Below are positions 1 through 8,865 of a DNA stretch of 64,000 nt, in pieces (the first letter of the stretch is position 1; each line of letters opens with the position of its first letter). Location: the NCBI RefSeq assembly GCF_009909185.1, contig NZ_JAAAMV010000009.1, positions 62,001 to 126,000 of the forward strand. Direction: 5' to 3'. A program made the translations under genes and the position numbers. The notes under the pieces are model-generated. The model was not told the DNA's origin. It made no database searches and worked only from the letters and a program-made list of their open reading frames with translations. The stretch comes from Paenibacillus glycinis. Its GTDB lineage: Bacteria > Bacillota > Bacilli > Paenibacillales > Paenibacillaceae.

Positions 1-1
1 C

Positions 2-562
2 GGCCGCAGGCTGGCAGAGATGCTCGCCAACGGCGCGCAAGGATCGGACGCCGCGGTGAGCGGCTGGTCCGTCGCATCCGACCTGCTGCCGTCCTACTCC
101 GCGAGTCCGACGCTGCGGACCGTTGCCGGACAGGAGTCGGAGCTGTTCGACGAAGACAGCCGGCGCCGGTTCTTCGGCGAAGCGTTCACGGTGCGGACCG
201 AGTCCGACCGCATGGGCTATCGGCTGGCCGGCGGCGCGCTGCGGCTGAAGGCGCAGCGGGACTTGATCTCGGCGGCGGTCACGTTCGGCACCGTTCAGGT
301 TCCTCCCGACGGACAGCCGATCGTCTTGATGGCGGATCGGCAGACGACCGGGGGCTATCCCAAGCTCGCGCAGGTCATCTCCGCGGATCTGCCGCTGCTC
401 GCGCAGACCAATCTCGGCGGGCAGGTGCGATTCCGCGCCGTGTCCCTGCAAGAAGCGCAGGAGCAGTATCTGAACCGGGAGAAGGGGATCCGGGCTTTGC
501 GCAGCGGACTTGCGCAACTACAGACTAACAGGAACGGGAAGGTGATCGCGCATGGCGAATGA
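2..562 (+). CDS. pxpC: C-terminal part of a PxpC/KipA-type 5-oxoprolinase subunit (5'-truncated by the window)
   Basis: The reading frame is open from the window edge, so only the last ~186 codons are present. The segment contains the hallmark tail of the biotin-dependent carboxyltransferase-like KipA/PxpC family: ESDRMGYRL near the start, GTVQVPPDGQP, LMADRQTTGGYPK and ISADLPLLAQ. With PxpA and PxpB this family forms an ATP-dependent cytoplasmic lactamase that hydrolyses 5-oxoproline to glutamate; related complexes open other lactams. The stop overlaps the start of the ABC ATPase gene, which indicates co-transcription and translational coupling. A pxpB homologue would be expected just upstream of the window. 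The pxpA partner lies at 4910-5689, separated from this gene by transporter and decarboxylase genes, which is an unusual arrangement. The family is clear; the actual lactam substrate is unknown. Confidence 0.87.
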   Translation, partial: GRRLAEMLANGAQGSDAAVSGWSVASDLLPSYSASPTLRTVAGQESELFDEDSRRRFFGEAFTVRTESDRMGYRLAGGALRLKAQRDLISAAVTFGTVQVPPDGQPIVLMADRQTTGGYPKLAQVISADLPLLAQTNLGGQVRFRAVSLQEAQEQYLNREKGIRALRSGLAQLQTNRNGKVIAHGE

Positions 563-1343
563 CAAGCAGCCGAAGCTCTCCATTCAGGATTTGGCGGTGG
601 CTTATCAATCGAAGGGTCGCAGGACCGTCGCCCTTGAAGGGGTGAACTTGGCCGTCAAGGACGGGGAGTTCGTCTCGGTCGTCGGCCCGAGCGGATGCGG
701 GAAGTCCACGCTGTTGAAAGTCGTGGCCGGCTTGCTGCAGCCGGCGGCCGGGGCGGCCTACATCGACGGCGAGCCGGTGAACGGCGTGCCGGATCAGGTG
801 GGCATGGTGTTCCAGAACGATGCGCTGCTCCCCTGGAAGACGGTTGCCCAGAACGTGCGGCTGCCGCTTGCGATCAAGGGCTTGCCGGACAAGGCGCAGG
901 AGCAGGAGGCCGATCGCCTGCTGAAGATGGTCGGTCTCGACGGCTTCGCGGGCTTCTATCCCAAGCAGCTCTCCGGAGGGATGCGCAAGCGGGTCGCGCT
1001 CGCGCGGACCTTCGCCTACGATCCCGACATCTACTTGATGGACGAGCCTTTCGGCCCGCTGGATGCGCAGACGCGCGTCAAGATCGGCGAGGAGTTCCTG
1101 CAGATGTGGGACGCCGTCGGCAAGAGCGTGCTGTTCATCACGCACGACATCGAGGAAGCGATCGCGTTGTCCGACCGGGTAATCGTCATGTCGGCGCGGC
1201 CCGGCCGCATCAAGGCCGAGTTCGATGTCCGTCTGGCGCGTCCGCGCCCGTTCTACGACATCCGCTTCGACCCGCTGTTCAAGGAGCTGCAGAAGGAAAT
1301 ATGGGCGCAAATGTCGGACGAGCATGCGGGAGGGGTCAGCTGA
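552..1343 (+). CDS. ABC transporter ATP-binding protein, NitT/TauT (SsuB/TauB) type
   Basis: This 263-residue nucleotide-binding subunit should power import through the permease that follows. Walker A (GPSGCGKST, residues 45-53), the Q-loop (VFQND), the ABC signature LSGGMRKR, Walker B (IYLMDEPFGPLD) and the H-loop (ITHD) are all intact. The family (nitrate, taurine, alkanesulfonate and aromatic-acid importers) is recognised from the signature region and the neighbouring lipoprotein. The ATG overlaps the end of the PxpC gene, and the TGA overlaps the permease ATG (TGATG), so the three genes form one transcription unit. The substrate is probably a small organic anion processed by the UbiD, LLM and Pxp enzymes encoded downstream. 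Confidence 0.93.
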   Translation: MANDKQPKLSIQDLAVAYQSKGRRTVALEGVNLAVKDGEFVSVVGPSGCGKSTLLKVVAGLLQPAAGAAYIDGEPVNGVPDQVGMVFQNDALLPWKTVAQNVRLPLAIKGLPDKAQEQEADRLLKMVGLDGFAGFYPKQLSGGMRKRVALARTFAYDPDIYLMDEPFGPLDAQTRVKIGEEFLQMWDAVGKSVLFITHDIEEAIALSDRVIVMSARPGRIKAEFDVRLARPRPFYDIRFDPLFKELQKEIWAQMSDEHAGGVS

Positions 1344-2146
1344 TGGCGGCAAAATCGAAAAACGGCGCAGCCCGCGCCTCGTCGTTCCGCGAACGCCGAT
1401 ATTCCAATACGTCCGTCTGGACGGGGAGAATCGTCGTGTTCGTCCTGCTGGTCGGACTGTGGGAGCTGCTGTCCGGCAGAGCGTTCAACTCCTTCTGGCT
1501 CAGCAAGCCTTCGCTCATCGCCGGTCGAATCGGGGAAATGCTGGGGGACGGCGACCTGTGGTTCCATATGAGCGCCACGCTCCAGGAAGCGATCGGCGGA
1601 TTGGCCATCGGGATGATCGGGGGGACGCTGCTCGGCATCGCGCTCGCGTTCAGCGGCATATTCGAAAAGTGGATCTACCCGTACATGATGGCGCTCTACA
1701 GCCTGCCTCGGGTATCGCTCGCGCCGCTCTTCATCGTATGGTTCGGCATCGGGCAGTCCTCCAAAATCATGATGGTCGTGGCGATGGTCATCTTCGTCGC
1801 GTTCTACAATGCTTTCGAAGGCATACGCAACATCGACAAGGACCTGATGGACATGATGGACACCTATAAAGCCAAGTGGACGCACAAGCTCCGCTGGGTG
1901 GTGCTGCCCTCGATCACCGTCTGGATCCTGACCAGCGTGCGGCTCAATATCGGCATGGCGCTGATCGGCTCGGTCATCGCCGAGCTCGTCGGCTCCAACC
2001 GGGGGCTGGGCTATTATATCTCGTATTCGTCAAACATGCTGGACACGACGGGGATATTTACCGGGCTCGTGCTGATCATGGTGATCGCCGTCGTGCTGGA
2101 ACAGCTCGTGCTGCTGCTCGAGCGCTGGCTGCTGAAGTACCGTTAA
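1343..2146 (+). CDS. ABC transporter permease, NitT/TauT type
   Basis: This is a 267-residue integral membrane protein with about six hydrophobic segments and a basic N-terminus. The cytoplasmic EAA-like coupling loop lies around DLMDMMDTYKAKWTHKL...VVLPS, where the ATPase docks. A much longer open frame extends upstream in the same phase (from 695), but that part overlaps the ATPase gene in another frame and is not protein-like. The ATG at 1343, overlapping the ATPase stop, is therefore the sensible start. It belongs to the BPD_transp_1 (SsuC/TauC) family and works with the neighbouring ATPase and lipoprotein. Confidence 0.92.
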   Translation: MAAKSKNGAARASSFRERRYSNTSVWTGRIVVFVLLVGLWELLSGRAFNSFWLSKPSLIAGRIGEMLGDGDLWFHMSATLQEAIGGLAIGMIGGTLLGIALAFSGIFEKWIYPYMMALYSLPRVSLAPLFIVWFGIGQSSKIMMVVAMVIFVAFYNAFEGIRNIDKDLMDMMDTYKAKWTHKLRWVVLPSITVWILTSVRLNIGMALIGSVIAELVGSNRGLGYYISYSSNMLDTTGIFTGLVLIMVIAVVLEQLVLLLERWLLKYR

Positions 2147-2241
2147 GACCAAGACAAGGATCACGCTCCAACCCGACAACGGGAGCAGCCTGATATACAA
2201 CGACTAATCCCAACGGGAAGATCCTGAGGAGGACAAATCCA

Positions 2242-3303
2242 ATGAAAAAGACCAAACCAGTTGCGTACCTGCTTCTCATGTTCATGTTTACCGTGCTCGC
2301 CGCATGCGGCAATTCATCGTCCGAACCGAATGCCAATACCGGAACTAACGCCGCGAACGGCGGGACGAACAGCGGTAACGGCGGAACGAACGCCGCGAAC
2401 GGCCAATCCGACACGCAAACCCCGGCCGGCGGCACCATTCGGCTCGGCCTGGTCGGCGGAGGCATGACGCCGATGGTCGCCCAGATCGGCATCAGCGACG
2501 GCTCTTACGAGAAAGCCGGCATCAAGATCGAAGAGAAGGACTTTACCGCCGGCGCGGACATGGTGCAGGCGCTCGTGGGCGGCAGCTTGGACGTCGTGCT
2601 CGGCTCCTACGAGCATGTGCTGAGACAGCAGCAGAACGGGCTCGGCGTCAAGGCGTACGGGGAAATCTTCAACGGCGTCGGCTATGCGCTGGTCGTCAAG
2701 AAAGACGCGCCGTATCAGTCGTTGAAGGATCTGAAGGGCAAGACGCTGGCGGTAACGAAGGTCGGCAGTCTCTCCGACACCGGCCTGCGCGAAGGACTGA
2801 AGGAAGAAGGCCTCGATCCGGAGAAGGACGTTCGTCTGATCAACGGCGGCAGCGGCGCGACGATGCTTGCCGCGATCGAAGGCGGCCAGGCGGCGGGCGG
2901 CATGGTGTCGGAACCGACGATTTCGCAAATGCTCGCGACCGGGAACTACCGGGTTCTGTACGATCCGCCGTTTGATTTCGCGGGCATCGTGGTCATGGCC
3001 AAGACGGATTGGGTAGCCAAAAACCCCGACCTGATGAAGCTGTTCCTGAAGGTGAGCGGCGAGGTCAACGGGCGCGCGCAGCAGGATCCTGCCAGCGCCG
3101 TCGCGGCGATGCAGAAAATCTTCGATAAGATCCCGCCGGACGTGATGAAAACGGCCGTCGGCAATCAACTGGCCAAAGTGCCCGAAGGGCTGAAGGTTAC
3201 CGAAGACGGCGCCGCGTTCGTGCAGAAAACGCAGTTGGATCAAGGCATCCTGAAGAAAGAAATTCCTTTCGCCGACGCGGTTGACTTGACGTTTCTCCCC
3301 TAA
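2242..3303 (+). CDS. ABC transporter substrate-binding lipoprotein, NitT/TauT (SsuA/TauA-like)
   Basis: This 353-residue extracytoplasmic binding protein would capture the imported substrate. A lipoprotein signal is visible: KK at the N-terminus, a hydrophobic stretch, then the lipobox LAAC with the lipidated Cys at residue 22. It is followed by a low-complexity Asn/Gly/Thr-rich linker of roughly 35 residues typical of Gram-positive lipoproteins. The mature part has the NMT1/THI5-like pattern (IRLGLVGGG, later LKGKTLAVTKVGS and a D/E-rich second lobe). A GAGGAGG ribosome binding site precedes the ATG. It is the third gene of the importer; the ligand cannot be read from sequence. Confidence 0.92.
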   Translation: MKKTKPVAYLLLMFMFTVLAACGNSSSEPNANTGTNAANGGTNSGNGGTNAANGQSDTQTPAGGTIRLGLVGGGMTPMVAQIGISDGSYEKAGIKIEEKDFTAGADMVQALVGGSLDVVLGSYEHVLRQQQNGLGVKAYGEIFNGVGYALVVKKDAPYQSLKDLKGKTLAVTKVGSLSDTGLREGLKEEGLDPEKDVRLINGGSGATMLAAIEGGQAAGGMVSEPTISQMLATGNYRVLYDPPFDFAGIVVMAKTDWVAKNPDLMKLFLKVSGEVNGRAQQDPASAVAAMQKIFDKIPPDVMKTAVGNQLAKVPEGLKVTEDGAAFVQKTQLDQGILKKEIPFADAVDLTFLP

Positions 3304-3353
3304 TTCCGGCGATCCGGCTTTGCATTCATACCTTAAGAACAGGAGTTGACATC

Positions 3354-4784
3354 ATGGCCCAGGATTTAAGAACGTATCTCCGTCAATTGACGGAGTTCGA
3401 CCCGAGCAGCGTGCGGCTGGTGGACAAGGAAGTCGATCCGCGGTTCGGGATTACCGCGTATGCCGCGGCCTTGGCGGAGAAAGGGGATTATCCGGCCCTG
3501 ATCTTCAATTCGGTGAAGGGCGCGGAGTTCTCCTGCGTCTCCAACCTGCTGACGGAATACGAGCGCATCGCCCTCTATCTGGGCTGCGAGGTATCGGACA
3601 TTCCCCGCGTGTACGGGGAGAAGCTGAAGAAGCCCATCGCCCCGGTCGTCGTCGAACGCTCGCAGGCGAAGGTCAAGGAAAACGTCATATCCGAGCAGGA
3701 TGTCGATCTGGGCAAGCTGCCGATTCCGGTTCACAACGAGATGGACGGCGGCCCGTACCTGTCCGCCGGCGTGATGATCATTCGCGATCCCGATTCCGGT
3801 CTGATCAATGCCGGCATCTACCGCCACCAGATCTTCAACGCGACCGACATGGGCGTTTGGTTTCTCGGCGCCCATCATGGCGGCTTGATCTACAAGAAAT
3901 ACAAGAAGATGGGCAAGCCCGCGCCGATCGCCATCGCGCTCGGCCATCATCCCGGCTTCGTCATGGGCTCGGTATCGCGGGTGCAGGGCATCGGCGGCGA
4001 ATACGAGGCTGCGGGAGCGCTGATGGGCGAGGCGCTGGAGCTGGTGCAGGCGGAAACGTCGGACCTGCTCGTCCCCGCGCATGCGGAGATCATCCTGGAA
4101 GGCGTCATATTGCCGGACGAGGATCACGTGGAAGGGCCGTTCGGCGAATGGCCGGGGCATTATCTGGGCGGCGGCTCGGTGCCGAAGATTCGCATCACGC
4201 GCATCACGTACCGCAACCATGCGATTTTTCAGGATATCGTGGCCTCCAGCAGGGAGCATCTCGTGGTCGGCGGCGTTCCGCGCTCCGGCAGCATCTATCA
4301 GACGGTCAAGGAAGTCGTCCCGAGCCTGAAAACCGTGCACGTGCCGTTCTACGCCCGGATGCACTGCTACATCTCGCTGCATAAGGAGCGCGAAGCCGAC
4401 GTGAAGAAAGCGGCATTCGCCGCGCTCAACACCGAGCAGGAGAATCTGCGGCATATCGTCGTGGTCGACGACGACATCGACGTGTTCAAGGGCGAGGAAG
4501 TGGCTTGGGCGATCGGGACGCGCTTCGACGCGGAACGGGACCTGCTGGTCATTCCGAAATGGAACGGCCCCGGCGGCTTGCTGCCGACGAATTGGGAATA
4601 CAACGCGGAAGGCAAAAATACGCCGCGGATGTCCAGCGCCGCGATCATCGACGCCACCAAGCCGGCTCCGCCGGTCGTCTTCCCGAAACGCGCGGTCGTG
4701 CCGCGGGAATTCATCGAACTGGCCGACCTGCAGGCGCTGCGCGAACCGGGCGCGGAAGATCGCGGGAAGTGGTTGGATTCTTAA
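3354..4784 (+). CDS. UbiD-family (prenyl-FMN-dependent) decarboxylase
   Basis: This 476-residue protein carries the UbiD family signatures: the N-terminal RTYL/ILTEYERIA region, the segment NAGIYRHQIF that in characterised enzymes contacts the cofactor, and the strongly conserved EGPFGEWPGHY that contributes catalytic Glu residues. UbiD enzymes reversibly (de)carboxylate aromatic, heteroaromatic or alpha,beta-unsaturated acids using prenylated FMN made by UbiX, and no ubiX is visible in this window. The gene follows the importer and precedes pxpA, so its substrate is likely the imported acid or an intermediate. An AGGAG ribosome binding site supports the start. The substrate cannot be assigned; the family includes 4-hydroxybenzoate, furandicarboxylate, pyrrole-2-carboxylate and indole-3-carboxylate enzymes. 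Confidence 0.9.
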   Translation: MAQDLRTYLRQLTEFDPSSVRLVDKEVDPRFGITAYAAALAEKGDYPALIFNSVKGAEFSCVSNLLTEYERIALYLGCEVSDIPRVYGEKLKKPIAPVVVERSQAKVKENVISEQDVDLGKLPIPVHNEMDGGPYLSAGVMIIRDPDSGLINAGIYRHQIFNATDMGVWFLGAHHGGLIYKKYKKMGKPAPIAIALGHHPGFVMGSVSRVQGIGGEYEAAGALMGEALELVQAETSDLLVPAHAEIILEGVILPDEDHVEGPFGEWPGHYLGGGSVPKIRITRITYRNHAIFQDIVASSREHLVVGGVPRSGSIYQTVKEVVPSLKTVHVPFYARMHCYISLHKEREADVKKAAFAALNTEQENLRHIVVVDDDIDVFKGEEVAWAIGTRFDAERDLLVIPKWNGPGGLLPTNWEYNAEGKNTPRMSSAAIIDATKPAPPVVFPKRAVVPREFIELADLQALREPGAEDRGKWLDS

Positions 4785-4909
4785 GCGTCGCCTGCGGCGC
4801 AGCATCGCCTTGCGGTCCTTCGGGGCCGCGGGGCGCGGCTGCGCCGCTTGGCATCGTAGGCCGGAAGGCGAACTAGACGCGCTCAATACGCAACGGGAGG
4901 TAGATCAAC

Positions 4910-5689
4910 ATGAAAACGGTGGATTTGAACTGCGATTTGGGTGAAAGCTTCGGCGCGTACACGCTGGGGCGGGACGCGGAAATTCTCAAGCACGTCACGT
5001 CGGCGAACATCGCCTGCGGGTTCCATGCCGGCGATCCCGCGACGATGCGGCGCACGGTCAAGCTGGCGCTCGACAACGGGGTCGCGATCGGCGCGCATCC
5101 GGGCCTGCAGGATCTGATCGGCTTCGGCCGCAGGGATATGGACATCAGCCCCGAGGAAGCCTACGATCTGGTCGTCTACCAGATCGGCGCGCTGTGGGGC
5201 TTCGTACGCGCCGAAGGAGGCGCGCTGCAGCACGTGAAGGCGCACGGCGCCTTGTATAACATGGCGGTGCGCAGCGAGCGGTTGGCCCAGGCGATCGCCG
5301 AGGCGGTGTACCGCGTCGATCCGTCGCTCGTGCTGTTCGGCCTCGCCGGCAGCGAGCTGATCGCGGCCGGCAAACGGGTCGGGCTGCGCACGGCAAGCGA
5401 AGTGTTCTCCGACCGGACGTATCAAGCGGACGGATCGCTCACGCCCCGGCGCCTGCCCGACTCGGTGATCACGGACGACGAGCGGGCGCTCGCGCAGGTG
5501 ATTCGCATGGTTGCCGAGGGCAAGGTGCGCACCCAGCAGCAGACGGACATCGACATCCAAGCCGATACGATCTGCGTGCACGGCGACGGCGTGCGCGCCG
5601 TCGAATTTGCCGGGAAGATCAGAAGCTCGCTCAGCGAAGCCGGTCTTGCCGTGCAGCCGATCGGCGCGACGCCGGCCGGGTCGAATTAA
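4910..5689 (+). CDS. pxpA: LamB/YcsF family protein, 5-oxoprolinase subunit A (PxpA)
   Basis: This 259-residue protein has the diagnostic LamB/YcsF motifs: [11 protein letters not shown] at the N-terminus, [38 protein letters not shown] and a C-terminal CVHGDG. PxpA is the catalytic metal-dependent component of the ATP-dependent 5-oxoprolinase (lactamase) with PxpB and PxpC. The gene has a good GGGAGG ribosome binding site and lies between the UbiD and flavoprotein genes rather than next to pxpB/pxpC. This placement suggests that the Pxp-type complex acts on a lactam made within this pathway rather than only in housekeeping 5-oxoproline repair. Confidence 0.93.
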   Translation: MKTVDLNCDLGESFGAYTLGRDAEILKHVTSANIACGFHAGDPATMRRTVKLALDNGVAIGAHPGLQDLIGFGRRDMDISPEEAYDLVVYQIGALWGFVRAEGGALQHVKAHGALYNMAVRSERLAQAIAEAVYRVDPSLVLFGLAGSELIAAGKRVGLRTASEVFSDRTYQADGSLTPRRLPDSVITDDERALAQVIRMVAEGKVRTQQQTDIDIQADTICVHGDGVRAVEFAGKIRSSLSEAGLAVQPIGATPAGSN

Positions 5690-5711
5690 GCGGGTGGAAG
5701 GAGTGGCGTTC

Positions 5712-7439
5712 ATGATAACGAATGCGATACAACTGCAAACCGATGTGCTGATCATCGGAGCGGGCGCGGCGGGCATGATGGCCGCGAGGGCCGCGGCGGA
5801 CGAAGGGGCCGACGTCATCCTGTCGGACAAGAGCTTGATCGGACGCGGCGGAGCCACGATTCTCGCCCAAATGACCGTGGCGGTCGCGCTGGGCGAGGCG
5901 GAGGAGGACAGTCCGGACGTTCATTTCGAGGACACGATGAAGGGCAGCCGGGGTCTGGCCGATCCGAGCATCGTGCGCGCGATCGTCGACCGCGGACCCG
6001 AGGTGATCCTCGAGGCGGAGGGATACGGCGTGAAGTGGGCCAGAACCGCGGACGGCAGGCGCTCGCAAGCGTTCGCGCCGGGGCACTCCCGCGCGCGCTG
6101 CGTCTACGTGGACATTCTGAACACGGGCGGCGCGACGGTCAACGGCCTGAAGCGGGCCATCTGGAAGGACGAGCGCATCCGGCGGCTGAAGAACGTCATG
6201 ATCACGAAGATCGTGGTCGACAACGGCCGGGCGGTCGGCGCGGTCGGCTTCGACATGGAGGAGCTTCGGCCCGTCGGCATCGCCGCGGACTCGGTCATTC
6301 TCGCGACCGGCGGATTGACGGAAGTGTACGAGCGCAATAGCGCTTCGACGAATATGACGGGCGACGGCTTCGTCTTGGCGGCGGAGGCGGGCGCGGAGCT
6401 GCGGGACATGGAGATGGTGCAGTTCTTTCCGATCGCGCATCTGTATCCGCCGCTCGTCGGCATCGACCCGATCATGTGGGATCCGTTTCGCTACAAGCTC
6501 GGCGGCCGGCTGCTGAACGGCGAAGAAGAGGAATTCATGCACCGGTACAACGGCGAAGTCGCGGGCAAGTACACCGCGGCTCGGGATCAGACGACGCTGG
6601 CGATCTTCCGGGAAGTGGAGGCGGGGCGCGGCACGCCTCACGGCGGCGCCTATCTGGATTTCCGCATGGTGCCGGAGGACAAGCTGAAGGAAGCGTTCGG
6701 CCCGGTCATCGAGATCTTGCGCAATCAAGGGGTCGACCTGACCCGCGACATGGTGGAAGTCGCGCCGATGGCGCATTTCATGCTCGGCGGCGTGCGCGTG
6801 GACGAAGGGATGCGCTCGCGGGTTCCCGGGCTGTTGGCCGCCGGCGAGCTGATCTACGGCATGCACGGCGCCAACCGCCTCTCCGGGAACGCGATTACCG
6901 AAGCGCTCGTGACCGGCCGCATTGCCGGCGAAACGGCGGCTCGGGAGCGGAACCGTCCGGATGGCCGCGGGTCCGCGCAGGATAACGCGCCAATCGTCCT
7001 GCGCTCGCTGGAAACGGAATTGCCGCGGCTGGAGGCGTTCTGGCATCCAACTGAGGTCGACCGCGACACAGCCTCGCTCCAGGCGTTCAAGCGGAAGCTG
7101 CAGGCGGTCATGTGGAAAGGCGCGGGACCGCTGCGGACGGAGGAGAGCTTGACGGCCGCCTTGGCCGAGGTCCGGGCGCTTCGCGCGGAGCTGGATGCGA
7201 TCGCGCTCGCCAAGCCGGGCAAATTCGCCCTGCCGCTGGCCGAGAAGCTGGAAGCCGCGAATATGCTGCAGGTCGGCGAAGCGATCGTGCTGGCCGCGAT
7301 CGAACGGCGGGAATCGCGCGGCGCGCATGTGCGTCTCGATTACGAAGAGACGCTGCCGACGGCGGCGGGCTTCAGCCTGACGCTCTCGGAACGCGGCGAT
7401 TGGCGCCTGTCGCCCGCCGCGCCGGCAGCCGACGCCTAA
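5712..7439 (+). CDS. FAD-dependent fumarate reductase/succinate dehydrogenase-like flavoprotein
   Basis: This 575-residue flavoprotein has an N-terminal Rossmann FAD site (DVLIIGAGAAGMMAARAA), the RGGAT segment, the TARDQT helix of the SdhA/FrdA/AprA superfamily, a late FAD segment (LLAAGELIYGMHGANRLSGNAITEA), and a C-terminal helical domain. The ATG at 5712 is chosen because GGAAGGAG sits at ideal spacing; the frame stays open upstream but overlaps pxpA. The next gene encodes a small 2Fe-2S protein, so the pair probably forms a soluble two-subunit oxidoreductase. No membrane anchor is present. In this context reduction of a C=C bond, or the reverse dehydrogenation, on a pathway intermediate is a reasonable inference. 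Fumarate itself is only one possibility. Confidence 0.88.
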   Translation: MITNAIQLQTDVLIIGAGAAGMMAARAAADEGADVILSDKSLIGRGGATILAQMTVAVALGEAEEDSPDVHFEDTMKGSRGLADPSIVRAIVDRGPEVILEAEGYGVKWARTADGRRSQAFAPGHSRARCVYVDILNTGGATVNGLKRAIWKDERIRRLKNVMITKIVVDNGRAVGAVGFDMEELRPVGIAADSVILATGGLTEVYERNSASTNMTGDGFVLAAEAGAELRDMEMVQFFPIAHLYPPLVGIDPIMWDPFRYKLGGRLLNGEEEEFMHRYNGEVAGKYTAARDQTTLAIFREVEAGRGTPHGGAYLDFRMVPEDKLKEAFGPVIEILRNQGVDLTRDMVEVAPMAHFMLGGVRVDEGMRSRVPGLLAAGELIYGMHGANRLSGNAITEALVTGRIAGETAARERNRPDGRGSAQDNAPIVLRSLETELPRLEAFWHPTEVDRDTASLQAFKRKLQAVMWKGAGPLRTEESLTAALAEVRALRAELDAIALAKPGKFALPLAEKLEAANMLQVGEAIVLAAIERRESRGAHVRLDYEETLPTAAGFSLTLSERGDWRLSPAAPAADA

Positions 7440-7458
7440 CATGAAGGAGGGAATCATC

Positions 7459-7770
7459 ATGTCTACCGTAAAGCTGCAGGTCACCCGCGGCGAGCAAGGC
7501 TCGGAGCCGGCCGTCGAGACGTACGAAGTGCCCTACCGGGACGGAATGAGCCTGCTGGACGCGATCTTCTGGATCCGCGAGCATGAAGACCCTTCGCTTG
7601 CGGTGCGCTATTCGTGCCGTTCGGCCAACGCGTGCAAGGAATGCTCGGCCATCGTGGACGGAAAAGCCGGCTTCCTGTGCAGCATTCGCGCGCAGGCCGG
7701 CAGCGAAGTTCGCGTCGAGCCGCTGAGCGGACGGCCTTGGATCAAGGATCTGGCGACCGCGCTCGACTAG
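7459..7770 (+). CDS. small 2Fe-2S ferredoxin-like subunit of the flavoprotein reductase
   Basis: This 103-residue protein resembles only the N-terminal 2Fe-2S domain of SdhB/FrdB. Cys53, Cys59, Cys62 and Cys74 give the C-X5-C-X2-C-X11-C cluster motif (YSCRSANACKEC, then FLC). The usual C-terminal 4Fe-4S/3Fe-4S domain is absent, so this is a stripped-down electron-transfer subunit. The start at 7459 has AAGGAGG eight bases upstream; an in-frame ATG at 7441 overlaps that site and is unlikely. It lies directly behind the flavoprotein gene and should shuttle electrons to or from its FAD. Confidence 0.87.
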   Translation: MSTVKLQVTRGEQGSEPAVETYEVPYRDGMSLLDAIFWIREHEDPSLAVRYSCRSANACKECSAIVDGKAGFLCSIRAQAGSEVRVEPLSGRPWIKDLATALD

Positions 7771-7824
7771 CGCGCCGCAGCCGATCACCGACCGATACGG
7801 ATCAACGAAAGGAGCCGATTGTAA

Positions 7825-8784
7825 ATGACCGAACCGAAGTTGACGATAGCAATGTCGGAGAGCGACCGGACGCTGAAGCTGCTGTCCGGCGCGCGCCGCC
7901 TGCCGGGTTTTGAATTGGAAGCGAAGCACGAAACGGTCGAGCAAATCTTCATCAACCAAATCTCGCAGGCGATGTACGACGTATCGGAGCTGTCGCTGGC
8001 CTCGTACCTGATCGCCAAAGGAGGCGGGGACGACAGGCTCACGGCCATTCCCGTGTTCCTGTCCCGTTCCTTCCGGCACAACGCGATCTACGTGCGCGCG
8101 GACAGCCCGTGGCGCCACCCGTCCGAATTGAAGGGACGCCGCTTCGGCTTTCCGGAGTTCCAGATGACGGCCGCCGTCTGGGTCAGAGGCATGTTCCGGG
8201 AAGAATGGGGCATCGCCGAGGGCGAGATGCAGTGGTTTACGTTCCGGCCCGAGCGGGTGCCGGTGCAGATTCCGGCCACGCTGACGGAAGGCGATCTGTT
8301 CGAAGCGCTCGTCGACGGCCGCGTCGATGCCGTGATGTCGGCCCGCCGCCCGCCGGCGAACCTGTTCCCGGCTTCGGGGGAAGGCGGCGTCTTGCGCCGG
8401 CTGCTTCCGGACGCGTGGGACGAGGAGCGCGCCTATTACGACCGGACGGGCATTTTCCCGATCATGCATCTGGTTTCGCTGAAAGCGGAAACCGTGGAAC
8501 GCTTCCCCGACCTGCCCAAGCGGATGTACGAGCTGCTGCTCGGCATCAAGGACGAAGGCATCGCCGGCCTGCTGGAGACGATCAAGAACAACACCTCGGA
8601 TCCGTGGATCTGGGAATCGGTCGAACGCTCGTCGCGGTTGATGAACGACGATATTTGGCCTTACGGCGCCGAGGCGAACTGGGCGCAGATCGTCAAATTC
8701 ATGGGCTATTTGCGCGAGGACGGCCTGCTCGGCCGCGAGCTCGCTCCGGAAGAAGTGTTCCATGCTTCCGTATGGAACACCTGA
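7825..8784 (+). CDS. 4,5-dihydroxyphthalate decarboxylase-like (Pht5-like) protein
   Basis: This 319-residue protein lacks a signal peptide and starts with an SBP-like strand (KLTIAMSESDR). It contains VSELSLASYL, IPVFLSRSFRH, PSELKGRRFGFPEFQMTAAVW, and a C-terminal helix with MNDDIWPYG, all typical of the family that includes Pht5, the 4,5-dihydroxyphthalate decarboxylase. That family shares the periplasmic-binding-protein fold but is cytoplasmic. An AAAGGAG site precedes the ATG. It may decarboxylate a pathway intermediate, or bind it. Whether it is catalytic cannot be decided from the sequence. It sits between the 2Fe-2S subunit and the LLM oxygenase in the same operon. Confidence 0.75.
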   Translation: MTEPKLTIAMSESDRTLKLLSGARRLPGFELEAKHETVEQIFINQISQAMYDVSELSLASYLIAKGGGDDRLTAIPVFLSRSFRHNAIYVRADSPWRHPSELKGRRFGFPEFQMTAAVWVRGMFREEWGIAEGEMQWFTFRPERVPVQIPATLTEGDLFEALVDGRVDAVMSARRPPANLFPASGEGGVLRRLLPDAWDEERAYYDRTGIFPIMHLVSLKAETVERFPDLPKRMYELLLGIKDEGIAGLLETIKNNTSDPWIWESVERSSRLMNDDIWPYGAEANWAQIVKFMGYLREDGLLGRELAPEEVFHASVWNT

Positions 8785-8865
8785 TCCAAGAAGGCGAACG
8801 AACCTGCTCCAAGCGGGGGAAAGGCACGCCGCCATTTTATATTTTCGGATAGGAGTAGGTACACG

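Noticed and set aside
695-1342. N-terminal extension of the ABC permease frame
   Set aside because: It overlaps the ATPase gene in another phase and reads as low-complexity Arg/Gly-rich sequence; the overlapping TGATG start at 1343 is typical.
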